Assembly: GCA_963764465.1 (NCBI GenBank)
Contig: CAVXSO010000001.1
Span: 186,001-250,000 of the forward strand
Length of the DNA stretch: 64,000 bases
Origin: JAJXXT01 sp963764465
GTDB taxonomy: Bacteria > Pseudomonadota > Alphaproteobacteria > Acetobacterales > Acetobacteraceae
Direction of reading: 5' to 3'
The notes under the pieces were generated by a model. It did no database searches and was not told the origin of the DNA. It saw only the letters and a list, made by a program, of their open reading frames with translations. The translations under genes and the position numbers were made by a program. This document shows positions 1-10,863 of the stretch, in pieces (positions within the stretch are counted from its first letter, which is position 1; every line of letters starts with the position of its first letter).

Positions 1-1
1 G

Positions 2-691
2 GTGATGTTGGACCCTGGCCATGGCGGCAAGGATCCGGGCGCGATCGGCATCTCCGGCACCTATGAGAAATACATCTCCATTTCCACGGCGCTGGAACTG
101 CGCCGCCAGTTGGAGGCGACCGGCCGCTACCGGGTGGCGCTCACCCGCACGCGTGACGTCTTCATCCCGCTCGAGCGGCGCGTCGCGACCGCCCAGCGCC
201 AGGGCGCCTCGCTCTTCGTGTCCATGCACGCCGACGCCATCGCCGACCGAGCGATCCGCGGCGCCAGCGTCTACACCCTCTCGGCGCACGCCTCGGACGC
301 GCAGAGTGCGGCGCTCGCTGACAGCGAGAATGCCGCGGATCGCTTCGGGATCCCGCATTTCAAGGCTCCTTCGCCCGAGGTCGCAAGCATCCTCGCGAGC
401 CTGGTGCGACGGGAAACCAGGGCGGACTCGGCGCTGATGCAGCACGAGGTGGTGCACAATCTCGGCCAGAAAGTGCCGCTGCTGACCAACCCCGCCCGCC
501 ATGCCGGCTTCGTGGTCCTGCAATCGGTCGAGGTGCCCAGCGTGCTGGTGGAAATGGGCTTCATGTCCAACCGCGCGGACGAGGCGGCTCTGCGCCAGCC
601 GGCGCACCGTGCACTGGTTGCGGCGGCACTCAAGGGCGCGGTCGAGCGCTATTTCGTGTCGGTTTCCACCGGCACTCCGCTCGGTGGCTAG
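2..691 (+). CDS. amiC: N-acetylmuramoyl-L-alanine amidase, 5'-truncated by the window
   Basis: This is the C-terminal catalytic part of a zinc-dependent amidase (Amidase_3 family) that cleaves the lactyl-amide bond between MurNAc and the stem peptide in the periplasm, mainly during septum splitting. The frame opens at the window edge and starts straight at the first zinc-binding motif DPGHGGKDPGA, so the signal peptide and any AMIN domain lie upstream. Other family marks are SMHADA (second zinc His) and VEVPSVLVEMGFMSN, which holds the catalytic Glu. The PBP1A gene follows on the same strand after about 110 bp, a common alphaproteobacterial arrangement that suggests a cell-wall locus. The GTG at the very edge is not the real start. 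Confidence 0.93.
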   Translation: MMLDPGHGGKDPGAIGISGTYEKYISISTALELRRQLEATGRYRVALTRTRDVFIPLERRVATAQRQGASLFVSMHADAIADRAIRGASVYTLSAHASDAQSAALADSENAADRFGIPHFKAPSPEVASILASLVRRETRADSALMQHEVVHNLGQKVPLLTNPARHAGFVVLQSVEVPSVLVEMGFMSNRADEAALRQPAHRALVAAALKGAVERYFVSVSTGTPLGG

Positions 692-801
692 CGGCACGGG
701 CTGCCCACTGCCGCGGGACTGAAGCCGCGCGCCCGGCGACAACCGGTAGGCCACCGTTCGCCGCCATGGATTCGCCCCCCGGTCCGGTGTAACTGCCCGC
801 C

Positions 802-3504
802 ATGGCTCCCCCCCTCCAAGCCGGCCCCCGCATGGTTCCGCCCAACGAGCGCAACCCGGGCGACCGCAACCAAGGCAAGCATGATCCGCGGAAGGACGGG
901 CCGCGCGACAAGAAGCCGCGCCGCAAGCGCGGCTCGCTGATCGGCGGCTTCCTCTTCGCCGGCCTGCTGTGGCCGTTGCGGCTGGTCGGTACCGTCCTGA
1001 TGATCGCGCTGATCGCCGGCGCGGTGGTCGGCGTCTATATCTTCGAGCGCGATACGGCGAACCTGCCTAGCCTCGACTCACTGCGCCATTACGAGCCGAA
1101 GCTGATGAGCCGGCTCTACGCCAGCAACGACCAGCTTCAGGCGGAACTGGCGGCCGAGCGGCGCATCTTCGTGCCGTTCAACGACATCCCGAAGGTCGTT
1201 CGCGACGCCTTTATCGCCGTCGAGGATCACAGCTTTTACCAGCATCCCGGCATCGACCCAACCGCGATCGTCCGCGCTGCGATCACGGACGCGCTGCGCC
1301 TCGGCACCAACCGTCGCCCGGTCGGTGCCTCGACCATCACGCAGCAGGTTGCCAAGAATATGCTGCTGACCAACGAGGTCTCGCTCCGGCGCAAGATCCG
1401 CGAGGCGGTGCTCGCGATGCGCATCGAGGAGGTCCTGTCCAAGGACCGCATCCTCGAACTCTACCTCAACCAGATCTATCTCGGGCAGCACGCCTATGGC
1501 GTCGCCGCCGCGGCGCAGGCCTATTTCAACAAGCCGCTCGAGGAGATCACGCTGCCGGAGGCAGCTTCCCTCGCGGCTCTGCCCAAGGCACCCAGCTACT
1601 ACAACCCGTTCATCCACCCGAAGGCCGCGCTGGAGCGACGTAATTTCGTGCTCGACCGCATGGTGGACAACAGCGCCATCACGCAGGCCCAGGCCGATGC
1701 CGCGAAGGCGACCCCGCTCGGTGCCGTGCCCTACAGCCAGCCCCGCACCATCGCCGGCGCCGATTATTTCACCGACGAGGTGCGCCGCCGCCTCATTGCG
1801 CGCTTCGGGCAGGAACACACGGAAACCGGCGGCCTTACGGTCCATACCACGCTGGACCCGCGGCTGCAGGCGCTGGCTGATAAGGCGCTGCACGACGGGC
1901 TGCTCGCCTACGACCACGCGCATGGCGGCTGGCGCGGGCCGGCCGGCCACGTGACCCCGCCCTCCGGCGCCTGGGCCACGGCGGACTGGGCGAAAACCCT
2001 CGCCGAGCAGAAGACGCCGCCTGGCATGCTGCCCACCTGGCAGCTCGGCCTCGTCATTGCCGAGACGCCGACCGCCGCCACCATCGGCCTGCTGCAGGAC
2101 GGCAAGCCCGGGACGGCGCAGCTCGCCCTCTCCACGCTGTCCTGGGCGCGGCCCATCGCGCCCAACGGCGATCTCGGTCCGCTGCCGAAGAAGCTCGCGG
2201 ACGTCGTCGTCCCCGGCGACGTGGTGATGGTCGAGGTCGCCCCGCCCACGTCCGCGCCAGCCTCAGCGCCCCCAGCTCAGGCCACGTCTGCGCACCTCCC
2301 AGCCTCTGCCCCCCCAACCCCCGACCCCGCCGCCCCGCTTTCCATCGTGCTGCGCCAGGTCCCGAAGGTCGGGGGCGCCATCGTCTCGCTGGATCCCGCG
2401 ACCGGGCGCGTGCTCGCCATGTCCGGCGGCTGGAGCTTCGCGGTGAGCCAGTACGACCGCGCCACCCAGGCGCAGCGCCAGCCGGGCTCGAGCTTCAAGC
2501 CGATGGTCTATCTCGCGGCGATGGAGCAGAACATTTCGCCCTCGCAGCGTTTCCTCGACGCGCCCTTCGTGCTCGACATGGGGGCGGCCGGCAAATGGCG
2601 GCCAGGCAATTTCGAGCGCAGTTTCGACGGTCCCACCTCGCTGCACGCCGCGATCGCGCAGTCGCTCAACCTCGTCACTGTCCGGCTCGCGAGCCGCATT
2701 GGCATGGCCAACGTCGCCAAGGTCGCCGAGGCGTTCGGCATGGTCGACAAGCTGCCGCTGTTGCTGCCCGCGGCCCTCGGCGCCGTCGACACCACGGTGC
2801 TGCGCGAGGCCGCCGCCTATGCTTCGCTCGATACCGGCGGCATCCAGGTCGTGCCGCACTTCATCGATAGCGTCAGCGACCGCAGGGGCAAGGTGATCTG
2901 GCACGCCTCCGGCCTCGACTGCCAGGGCTGCACCGATCCCACCCAGCCACCCAGCATCACCGATACCCGCCCGCGCATCGCCGACGCGCAAAGTACGTAC
3001 CAGGTGGTGATGATGATGCACGGCGTCGTGGTCGCGGGCACCGCAGGCGGCACGGACAAGCTGTTCAAGACCATGCTCGCCGGCAAGACGGGAACCACCA
3101 ACGATTTCCAGGACGCCTGGTTTTCCGGCTTCGCGCCGGATCTCGTGACCGTCGTCTGGGTCGGCTATGACACACCCGAGAGCCTTGGCAACAACCAGAC
3201 CGGCGCCGCCGTGGCCCTGCCGATCTGGAAGGAGTTCATGAAGGGCGCCCTCGCGGACCGCCCCGTGCTCGACTTCCCACCCCCCCCTGGCGTCACGGTC
3301 GCCACCTGGCCAAGCGAGATCGGCCCGGCAATGGACGCGTTCAAACCGGGCCAGGTGCCCGGCGCCTCCGGCCCGCTCGACACCGGTGGTCAGGCCGCGG
3401 CCGCGACCGACAACTCGGCCACCCCGGGCGCGACACCGGGTGGTGCGCCGGGTGCGCCGGGCGCCGGCACCGGCGTGGACAAGCCGCTCGGCGGACTCTA
3501 TTGA
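802..3504 (+). CDS. mrcA: Penicillin-binding protein 1A (bifunctional transglycosylase/transpeptidase)
   Basis: This class A PBP polymerises lipid II and cross-links the glycan strands on the periplasmic face. After a basic cytoplasmic N-terminus (KKPRRKRGS) comes one membrane anchor (about residues 47-75). The GT51 domain follows with the catalytic Glu in EDHSFYQHPGID and the motifs QQVAKNMLL and RKIREAVLAMRIEE. The transpeptidase domain has SSFK (near residue 562), SLN and KTGTT (near 761). A Pro/Ala-rich insertion sits near residues 485-510, and the C-tail is a low-complexity Gly/Ala/Pro stretch. At 900 residues it is slightly longer than usual. An ATG at 832 is an alternative start; neither start has a clear ribosome binding site. 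Confidence 0.95.
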   Translation: MAPPLQAGPRMVPPNERNPGDRNQGKHDPRKDGPRDKKPRRKRGSLIGGFLFAGLLWPLRLVGTVLMIALIAGAVVGVYIFERDTANLPSLDSLRHYEPKLMSRLYASNDQLQAELAAERRIFVPFNDIPKVVRDAFIAVEDHSFYQHPGIDPTAIVRAAITDALRLGTNRRPVGASTITQQVAKNMLLTNEVSLRRKIREAVLAMRIEEVLSKDRILELYLNQIYLGQHAYGVAAAAQAYFNKPLEEITLPEAASLAALPKAPSYYNPFIHPKAALERRNFVLDRMVDNSAITQAQADAAKATPLGAVPYSQPRTIAGADYFTDEVRRRLIARFGQEHTETGGLTVHTTLDPRLQALADKALHDGLLAYDHAHGGWRGPAGHVTPPSGAWATADWAKTLAEQKTPPGMLPTWQLGLVIAETPTAATIGLLQDGKPGTAQLALSTLSWARPIAPNGDLGPLPKKLADVVVPGDVVMVEVAPPTSAPASAPPAQATSAHLPASAPPTPDPAAPLSIVLRQVPKVGGAIVSLDPATGRVLAMSGGWSFAVSQYDRATQAQRQPGSSFKPMVYLAAMEQNISPSQRFLDAPFVLDMGAAGKWRPGNFERSFDGPTSLHAAIAQSLNLVTVRLASRIGMANVAKVAEAFGMVDKLPLLLPAALGAVDTTVLREAAAYASLDTGGIQVVPHFIDSVSDRRGKVIWHASGLDCQGCTDPTQPPSITDTRPRIADAQSTYQVVMMMHGVVVAGTAGGTDKLFKTMLAGKTGTTNDFQDAWFSGFAPDLVTVVWVGYDTPESLGNNQTGAAVALPIWKEFMKGALADRPVLDFPPPPGVTVATWPSEIGPAMDAFKPGQVPGASGPLDTGGQAAAATDNSATPGATPGGAPGAPGAGTGVDKPLGGLY

Positions 3505-3529
3505 CCGGCCAGGGACCTGGAACTGGAAG

Positions 3530-4661
<1,132 letters not shown>

Positions 4662-4669
4662 GAGGGACA

Positions 4670-5524
4670 ATGCGGCTCGCAAGCTACAGGATCGACGGCG
4701 CGGATTCATTCGGTATCGTTACCGATCGCGGCATCGTCGATCTGCGCCGCCGCACCGGCTTCGTTTCGCTCCTTGCCCTGATTGCCGGCGACGGCCTCGC
4801 CGCCGCCCGCACCCACGCGAACGATGCGCCGGATATTGATGCTGCCCGCATCGCCTGGCTCCCCCCGGTTCTCGGCGAGAAGCTCTGGTGCATCGGCGTC
4901 AATTACGCCGAGCGCAACGCGGAATACCGCGACGCATCGGCCGCGCCGCGCTACCCCTCGCTGTTCTGCCGCAACCCGCGCAGCATCGTCGGCCACGGCG
5001 TGCCCATCGAGCGCCCGCGCGTCTCGACGCAGTTCGACTACGAGGGCGAGATCGCGCTCGTCATCGGCAAGCCCGGCCGCCACATCAAGCGCGAGCAAGC
5101 CTTCGAGTACATCTTCGGCCTCACCCTCTGCAACGAGGGCTCGGTGCGGGATTGGCTACGCCACGGCAAATTCAACGTGACGCAGGGCAAGAATTTCGAC
5201 CGTTCCGGGAGCCTCGGTCCCTGGATCGTGACCTCCGACGAAACCGACCCGCGCGGCCCGCTCGAACTTACCACGCGCGTCAACAGCGAGATCCGCCAGC
5301 ACGACAGCACCGCGCGGCTGATGTTCCCGTTTGACTTCCTTGTCGAATATCTCAGCACCTTCGCGACCCTGCTTCCCGGCGACGTCATCGTCACCGGCAC
5401 GCCAACCGGTGCTGGCGTGCATCGCGACCCGCCATCCTGGCTCGTCCCCGGCGACGTGGTGGAGGTAGCTGTCCCCGGCATCGGCACGCTCGCCAACACC
5501 GTCGCCGACGAACCTGCACCCTAG
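4670..5524 (+). CDS. Fumarylacetoacetate hydrolase family protein
   Basis: This 284-residue protein has the FAH C-terminal fold, which hydrolyses or decarboxylates C-C bonds of acylpyruvates and related dienoates with a divalent metal. Visible marks are KLWCIGVNYAEHN-like KLWCIGVNYAERN at the domain start, the metal ligands in DYEGEIALVIG (ExE), the NEGSVRDW loop, and the closing GDVIVTGTPTGAG signature. The N-terminal 70 residues form the usual small lid domain. The gene starts 8 bp after prfB, with GGAGG just before the ATG. The substrate cannot be read from sequence; acylpyruvate or 2-hydroxyhepta-2,4-diene-1,7-dioate are family options. Confidence 0.9.
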   Translation: MRLASYRIDGADSFGIVTDRGIVDLRRRTGFVSLLALIAGDGLAAARTHANDAPDIDAARIAWLPPVLGEKLWCIGVNYAERNAEYRDASAAPRYPSLFCRNPRSIVGHGVPIERPRVSTQFDYEGEIALVIGKPGRHIKREQAFEYIFGLTLCNEGSVRDWLRHGKFNVTQGKNFDRSGSLGPWIVTSDETDPRGPLELTTRVNSEIRQHDSTARLMFPFDFLVEYLSTFATLLPGDVIVTGTPTGAGVHRDPPSWLVPGDVVEVAVPGIGTLANTVADEPAP

Positions 5525-5566
5525 AGCAAGATCCGACCGGATAAATCGACCCGGCCGGCTATTTCC

Positions 5567-8500
5567 CTAATCCGCCACCTCGATCTCGTCCGTCATCTTG
5601 CCCGCGAGGCTCGGCAGCCGGTGCGAGCGCCGGGGCGCCAGCCAGCGCTGGAATCGCTCCAGGTAAAGGTAGATCACCGGCGTCGTGTACAGCGTCAGCA
5701 TCTGGCTCACGATCAACCCGCCGACCATCGCGTAGCCCAGCGGCCGGCGCAGCTCGGATCCCGCGCCGTGGTTGAGCATCAGCGGCAGGCCGGAGAAAAT
5801 GGCCGCCATCGTCGTCATCATGATCGGGCGGAAGCGCAGCAGGCACGCCTCGTAGATTGCCTCCTGCGGCGAGAGCCCGTCGCGCCGCTCCGCCGTGATC
5901 GCGAAATCCACCATCATGATGCCGTTCTTCTTCACGATGCCGATCAGCAGGATCACGCCGATCAGTGCGATGACGGAAAGATCCGTGTGCACAAGCATCA
6001 GCATCAGCAGCGCGCCGACACCCGCCGAAGGCAGCGTCGAGAGAATGGTCAGCGGCAGGATGTAGCTCTCGTAGAGGACGCCGAGGATGATGTAGACGGC
6101 GAACAGCGCCGCGGCGATCAGGTAGGGCTGCGTCGAGAGCGAGGACTGGAAGGCCTGCGCCGTACCCTGGAAGCTGCCCTGCAGCGTGATCGGCGCCTGC
6201 ATGTCCAGCATCGCCTTCTGCACCGCCGTCACCGCCTGGCCGAGTGCCGCGTTCGCCGCGAGGTTGAAGGAGATCGTCACGGCGGGGAACTGGCTCTGGT
6301 GGCTGATCGAGAGCGGCGCGGTCTTGTCCGCGTTCGCGTGCACCACGGCGGACAGCGGCACCAGCTGACCGTTGCTGCCATGGAGGTAGAGGCGCGAGAG
6401 CGTGGCGATCCGGTCCTCGAGGTGCGGCAGCACCTCGAGGATCAGGTGGTAGGAGTTCACCTGCGTGAAATACTGCGTGATCTGATTCTGCCCGAACGCG
6501 TCGTAGAGCGTGTTGTCGATCTCGATCGGGGTCACGCCGTAGCGCGCTGCGGCGTCGCGGTCGATGGTGAGGTCGATCGTGGTGCCGCCGGTCTGCTGGT
6601 CGGTCGCGACATCGCGCAGCTCCGGTAATTGCCTCAGCTTCGCCAGCACCTTCGGCGCCCAGGCATAGAGCTCGTTCGCGTCAGCGTCCTGCAGCGTGTA
6701 CTGGTACTCGGTCTTGGACAGCCTGCCGCCCACGCGGATGTCCTGCGCCGCGTTGAGGAACAGCTTCGCCCCCACCACCTTCGCGAGCTTTGGGCGCAGC
6801 CGCGCGATCACCTGCCGCGCCGTCGCGTGCCGCTCGGCAAACGGCTTGAGCCCGATGAAGAAGCGCCCGTTGTTCTCCGTCTGCCCGCCGACACCGGCAC
6901 CGATCGTCGTCGAGTAGTTGGCGACATCCGGATCGCTCATCAGTACCTTGCCGAGCGCGATGGTAAGCTTCTGCATCTCGGCGAAGGACACGTCCTGCGC
7001 CCCTTCGGACACGCCGAGGATCAGCCCGTTGTCCTGCTCCGGGAAAAAGCCTTTCGGAATCACGATGTAGAGATAGGTCGTCAGCGCGACGGTGGCGAAG
7101 AACACCATCAGCGTGACGAAGCGGAAGCGCAGCGCGACCGCGAGCGTGCGCCGGTAGAAGCCCAGCATCCCCTCGAAGAAACGCTCGATGATGCGATAGA
7201 GCATCCCGTGCCTGCGGCTCTCGTGCGAAAGGAAGCGCGAGCACATCATCGGCGTCAGCGTCAGCGAAACGAAGGCCGAGACTACCACGGCGATGGAGAC
7301 CGTGATGGCGAATTCACGGAACAGCCGCCCCACGATCCCGCCCATCAGCAACAACGGGATGAACACCGCGATCAGCGAGGCTGAGATCGAGACGATGGTG
7401 AACCCGATCTCGCCCGCCCCCTTGATCGCGGCCTCGAACGGACTCATCCCCTCCTCGACATGGCGGTAGATGTTCTCGAGCATCACGATCGCGTCGTCGA
7501 CGACGAAACCGACCGCGATGGTCAGCGCCATCAGCGAGATGTTGTCGAGGCTGAAATCGAACAGGTACATCACCGCGAAGGTGCCGACGAGGGCCACCGG
7601 CAGTGTCACCGCGGGGATGATCGTGGCCCAGACATTGCGCAGGAACACGAAGATCACCATGACCACGAGGGCGACCGAGAGGATCAGGGTGAACTGCACT
7701 TCCTGGACCGAGGCACGGATGGTCTGCGTACGGTCGAGCAGCGTGAGCACATGCACACTGGGCGGGATCGCGGCCACAAGGCGCGGCAGCCGCGCCTTGA
7801 TCGCGTCCACCGTGTCGAGGATGTTCGCCCCCGGCTGCTTGAAGATCACCAGGATGACGCCGCGGTGCCCGTTCTGGTAGGCGGCGAGGTGCGTGTTCTC
7901 CGCCGCGTCCACCGCGCGGCCGATATCGCGTACCCGCACCGGCGCACCATTACGGTAGGCGATCACCAGATTCTGGTACTCGGAGGCCTTGGTGAGCTGG
8001 TCGTTGGCATAGATGGTGAAGGTGCGCACCGCGCCGTCGAGCGTGCCCTTCGGGCTGTTCGTCGTGGCGCTCACCAGTCCCGCGCGCACGTCCTCGAGCG
8101 TGAGCCCCATCGCCGCGAGCTTGTCGGGGTCGACCTGGATGCGCACCGCGCGCTTTTGCTGCCCGCCCACGAACATCTGCGCGACGCCGGGGATCTGGGA
8201 GATCTGCTGGGCCAGGATGTTTTCGGCGTAGTCGTCCACCTGGATCAGCGGCAGCACGTCGGACTGTACCGCGAGGATCATGATCGGGCTGTCGGACGGG
8301 TTCACCTTGTAGTAGCGCGGCGGGCTCGGCAGTGCCTTGGGCAGCTGCCCGCTCGCGGCATTGATCGCGGACTGCACGTCGACCGCCGCACCATCGATGT
8401 TGCGGTTGAGGTCGAACTGCACCGTGATCGAGCTCTGCCCGAGCACGGAGACCGAGGTGAGCTGCGCCACACCGGGTATCTGCGCGAGCTGCGTCTCCAG

Positions 8501-8698
8501 CGGCTGCGCCACGGTCGAGGCCATCGTTTCGGGGCTGGCGCCGGGGAAATTCGCGTAGACGTTGATGGTGGGGAAATCCACGCGCGGCAGCGGCGCCACA
8601 GGCAGCAGCGGATAGGCGGCGATGCCAACGAGCACGATCGCCGCCATGATCAGCGAGGTGCCGACCGGGCGGCGGATGAACGGCGTGGAGATGCTCAT
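5567..8698 (-). CDS. RND efflux transporter permease (MdtB/MdtC type)
   Basis: This inner-membrane proton/drug antiporter of 1043 residues belongs to the HAE-1 family. It has the full pattern of 12 membrane helices with two large periplasmic loops. The proton-relay pair sits in VGFVVDDAIVMLENI, and the N-terminus (FIRRPVGTSLIMAAIVLVG) and the ANFPGASPETM segment resemble the MdtB/MdtC/MuxB subgroup rather than AcrB. Its adaptor ends 7 bp upstream, so the two are co-transcribed leftward. There is one permease gene here, whereas MdtBC pairs two; no outer-membrane channel gene is present, so TolC must be encoded elsewhere. The substrate is unknown. Confidence 0.94.
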   Translation of the reverse strand: MSISTPFIRRPVGTSLIMAAIVLVGIAAYPLLPVAPLPRVDFPTINVYANFPGASPETMASTVAQPLETQLAQIPGVAQLTSVSVLGQSSITVQFDLNRNIDGAAVDVQSAINAASGQLPKALPSPPRYYKVNPSDSPIMILAVQSDVLPLIQVDDYAENILAQQISQIPGVAQMFVGGQQKRAVRIQVDPDKLAAMGLTLEDVRAGLVSATTNSPKGTLDGAVRTFTIYANDQLTKASEYQNLVIAYRNGAPVRVRDIGRAVDAAENTHLAAYQNGHRGVILVIFKQPGANILDTVDAIKARLPRLVAAIPPSVHVLTLLDRTQTIRASVQEVQFTLILSVALVVMVIFVFLRNVWATIIPAVTLPVALVGTFAVMYLFDFSLDNISLMALTIAVGFVVDDAIVMLENIYRHVEEGMSPFEAAIKGAGEIGFTIVSISASLIAVFIPLLLMGGIVGRLFREFAITVSIAVVVSAFVSLTLTPMMCSRFLSHESRRHGMLYRIIERFFEGMLGFYRRTLAVALRFRFVTLMVFFATVALTTYLYIVIPKGFFPEQDNGLILGVSEGAQDVSFAEMQKLTIALGKVLMSDPDVANYSTTIGAGVGGQTENNGRFFIGLKPFAERHATARQVIARLRPKLAKVVGAKLFLNAAQDIRVGGRLSKTEYQYTLQDADANELYAWAPKVLAKLRQLPELRDVATDQQTGGTTIDLTIDRDAAARYGVTPIEIDNTLYDAFGQNQITQYFTQVNSYHLILEVLPHLEDRIATLSRLYLHGSNGQLVPLSAVVHANADKTAPLSISHQSQFPAVTISFNLAANAALGQAVTAVQKAMLDMQAPITLQGSFQGTAQAFQSSLSTQPYLIAAALFAVYIILGVLYESYILPLTILSTLPSAGVGALLMLMLVHTDLSVIALIGVILLIGIVKKNGIMMVDFAITAERRDGLSPQEAIYEACLLRFRPIMMTTMAAIFSGLPLMLNHGAGSELRRPLGYAMVGGLIVSQMLTLYTTPVIYLYLERFQRWLAPRRSHRLPSLAGKMTDEIEVAD

Positions 8699-8705
8699 CG
8701 CCCGC

Positions 8706-9812
8706 TCAGCTCCCCGCCTTCGCCATGGTCACCTGCACATGCGTGCCAGCGGTCAGGCGCGATTGGCCGTTGACCACCACGTGGTCGCCGGCGGCCAGCC
8801 CGGACAGGATCTGGGCCACCTTCCCGTTGTCCTGCCCCACCTTCACGGGCACCACCTCCGCCGTGTTGCTGGGTGTGATGCGGAAGACAAAGAGGCTATC
8901 CGCTCCCCGCTCGACCGCGACCGAGGGAACGGTCAGCGCCTCCGGCACCGTCTTCACGATCAGGCGCGCCTGCACGAACTGGCCCGGAATCAGGTTGCTG
9001 TCGGTGTTCGGGAACTCGGCCTTGAGCTTGATTGTCCCGGTCGTGGGGTCGATCGCGTTGTCGATCGTCAGCAGGCTTCCCTTGGCCAGCAGCGTCGCGT
9101 TGTCGCTGGCATAGGCGTCCACCACCGGCCGATTGCCGGTCTTCGCGCCCTCGGCCATTGCCGCATGGATCGCCGGTATATCCTGTTGTGGCAGCGCGAA
9201 GATCACCGCGATCGGATGGTCCTGCGCGATGGTGACGATGCCGTTGGCGTCGGCCGCATGCACCACATTGCCGGGGTCGACGATGCGCAGCCCCACGCGC
9301 CCTGGGATGGGCGCCGTGATCACCGTGTAGCTGAGGCTGGTCTGGGCTGCCGCGATAGCCGCGTCATCACCCGCGATCGCGGCGCGCGTGTGCGCCACCA
9401 GCGCCTGCTGCGTGTCGAGTTGCTGGCGCGAGGCGAAGTCGCTCTTGGCCAGCGAGGCGTAGCGCCCGAGGTCGCGGATGGTGTTGGCGAGGTCCGCCTC
9501 GTCCTGCGCCTTCTTTGCCGTCGCCGCGTCGAGCAGCGCCTGGTACGGCCGTGCGTCGATCTTGGCCAGCTTGTCGCCTGGCTGTACCTCCTGGCCTTCC
9601 TTGAAAAACACGCGCTCCAGCGTGCCATCCACTCGCGTGCGCACGGTGACGAACTGCCAAGCCTGGACCGTACCGATATTCGAAAGCTCGATCGGAAGCG
9701 GGCCCGCGCTGACCGAAATGGCGGTGACCGGCACCACCTCCTGCGCCATGGCGGCCGCGGGACAAGCAAGCACGCAACCCAATACGAACGCAGCCACCGG
9801 CCCGCGTGCCAT
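8706..9812 (-). CDS. RND efflux periplasmic adaptor (membrane fusion protein)
   Basis: This 368-residue adaptor links the RND permease to the outer-membrane channel. It has a hydrophobic signal (VAAFVLGCVLACPAAAMA), then the lipoyl-like half motif RVDGTLERVFFKEGQEVQPGDKLAKID, an alpha-helical hairpin, the second lipoyl half IPGRVGLRIVDPGNVV and the beta-barrel and membrane-proximal domains to VNGQSRLTAGTHVQV. ATG 9812 is preferred because GGAAGG stands five bases before it; an in-frame GTG at 9818 is possible. It is the first gene of the operon and is preceded by a perfect inverted repeat that may be its operator. Confidence 0.92.
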   Translation of the reverse strand: MARGPVAAFVLGCVLACPAAAMAQEVVPVTAISVSAGPLPIELSNIGTVQAWQFVTVRTRVDGTLERVFFKEGQEVQPGDKLAKIDARPYQALLDAATAKKAQDEADLANTIRDLGRYASLAKSDFASRQQLDTQQALVAHTRAAIAGDDAAIAAAQTSLSYTVITAPIPGRVGLRIVDPGNVVHAADANGIVTIAQDHPIAVIFALPQQDIPAIHAAMAEGAKTGNRPVVDAYASDNATLLAKGSLLTIDNAIDPTTGTIKLKAEFPNTDSNLIPGQFVQARLIVKTVPEALTVPSVAVERGADSLFVFRITPSNTAEVVPVKVGQDNGKVAQILSGLAAGDHVVVNGQSRLTAGTHVQVTMAKAGS

Positions 9813-9855
9813 CGTCACCTTCCCTCTAATTGCTGCGGCGCAACACTTTATTCTC

Positions 9856-9893
9856 GTCCAAAATTCGGCAAACCGCCAGCAGCAATTTTGGAC
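9856..9893. promoter_or_regulatory. Perfect 10-bp inverted repeat upstream of RND operon
   Basis: GTCCAAAATT at 9856-9865 and its exact reverse complement at 9884-9893 are separated by 18 bp. The element ends about 44 bp before the adaptor start, in an A/T-richer gap, and has no T-tract, so it looks more like an operator for a dimeric regulator (TetR-like size) than a terminator. No regulator gene is adjacent. The role is inferred. Confidence 0.5.
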
Positions 9894-10025
9894 AGCCCGC
9901 CATGATGCAAGCCATGGTGTGCGCTTTTGCCGTGCGGCCTGTTCCGCGCAAATTACCCGCAGACAGCAATGGGTAAGCTTGCTATTAAAACTCAGTCACG
10001 GAGTGGTCGGGTGGTCTTTCGGATC

Positions 10026-10253
10026 GTGACGACGGACGACGTCCAATCCACCGCGGATCGCCAGACTGCGGGGCTGGCGGCGATTGCAGTGCTCCTGATT
10101 CTGGTGGTTACTGGCGTGTGGATCACACGCGAGCTGATGGCTGCCGACATGCTGCAGTCCTGCATCGCTTCCGGCAATCGCCATTGCGAGGAGCGCGTTC
10201 CAGCGCTGCGCCGTCTGCTGCCCGCGAACTGGAACTGCCCTGACGGGCGGTGA
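10026..10253 (+). CDS. Small single-pass membrane protein, unknown function
   Basis: The product is about 75 residues from the GTG at 10026, or about 94 from an in-frame ATG at 9969. It has one strongly hydrophobic helix (LAAIAVLLILVVTGVWI) followed by a short outside tail with two cysteines in LQSCIASGNRHCE. Small membrane proteins with this helix plus C-x(7)-C tail are, as I recall, frequent unannotated proteins in alphaproteobacteria. It is read away from the RND operon. No function can be given; the start is uncertain because no good ribosome binding site is seen. Confidence 0.55.
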   Translation: MTTDDVQSTADRQTAGLAAIAVLLILVVTGVWITRELMAADMLQSCIASGNRHCEERVPALRRLLPANWNCPDGR

Positions 10254-10293
10254 GCCAGCCGAAATGCCGGCGCGATGCGCGCCGCGCCAGCCC

Positions 10294-10863
10294 CTAATCC
10301 GGTGCGATCCCAAGCGCCGCGCGGAACCGCCGCGCGATCGCGGCTCCGTCGCGCATCGGCAGGAACCGCTCCACCTCGTCGGGCGAAACCTCGATCACCG
10401 CGAACAGCGCCTCCGCGCGCAGCCGTGGGCGCAGAGCCGCGACCTCGGTCATCGTCGTCGTCCTCGCCGTAGCCTTCCACCCGCACCCCGAGGCCACGGC
10501 GCAGAGATCCGTTCCGAGCCCGGTATGGCTCGCCTGCCCCCCGGTCTCCCCGAAGCGGCGATTGTCCAGCACGGCGATAGCCAGGTTCGGCGCACCTGCG
10601 GCCGCGATGGTGGCCAGGGCCCCCAAGCCCATCAGCGCCTCGCCATCGCCGGTCGCAACCAGCACCCGGCGCGTGGGCTGCGCCAGTGCGAGCCCCAGCC
10701 CGATCATCGCCGCTCCGCCCATCGCCCCCCAGAGATAGAGGTTTTCCGGCCGATCCCCGGCGGCGCCCAGGTCGTAGGTCGTGGACCCAAGCCCCGGGAC
10801 CACCAGCATATCCCCGGCATCGCGCATCAGTTCCGCCATCACGGCGCGACGGTCGAGGCTCAT
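10294..10863 (-). CDS. ThDP-dependent decarboxylase, beta (cofactor-binding) subunit
   Basis: This 189-residue protein corresponds to the C-terminal half of ThDP enzymes of the sulfopyruvate/phosphonopyruvate decarboxylase type. The ThDP/Mg-binding motif is GDGEALMGLGALATI...VLDNRRFGETG (the GDG-to-N motif). PGLGSTTYDLGAAG and LYLWGAMGGAAMIGLGLALA line the cofactor site. The partner gene overlaps by the four bases ATGA (10860-10863), so translation is coupled and the enzyme should be an alpha/beta oligomer like ComDE. The substrate is not determinable; sulfopyruvate and phosphonopyruvate are candidates, but no coenzyme M or phosphonate genes lie nearby. Confidence 0.85.
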   Translation of the reverse strand: MSLDRRAVMAELMRDAGDMLVVPGLGSTTYDLGAAGDRPENLYLWGAMGGAAMIGLGLALAQPTRRVLVATGDGEALMGLGALATIAAAGAPNLAIAVLDNRRFGETGGQASHTGLGTDLCAVASGCGWKATARTTTMTEVAALRPRLRAEALFAVIEVSPDEVERFLPMRDGAAIARRFRAALGIAPD

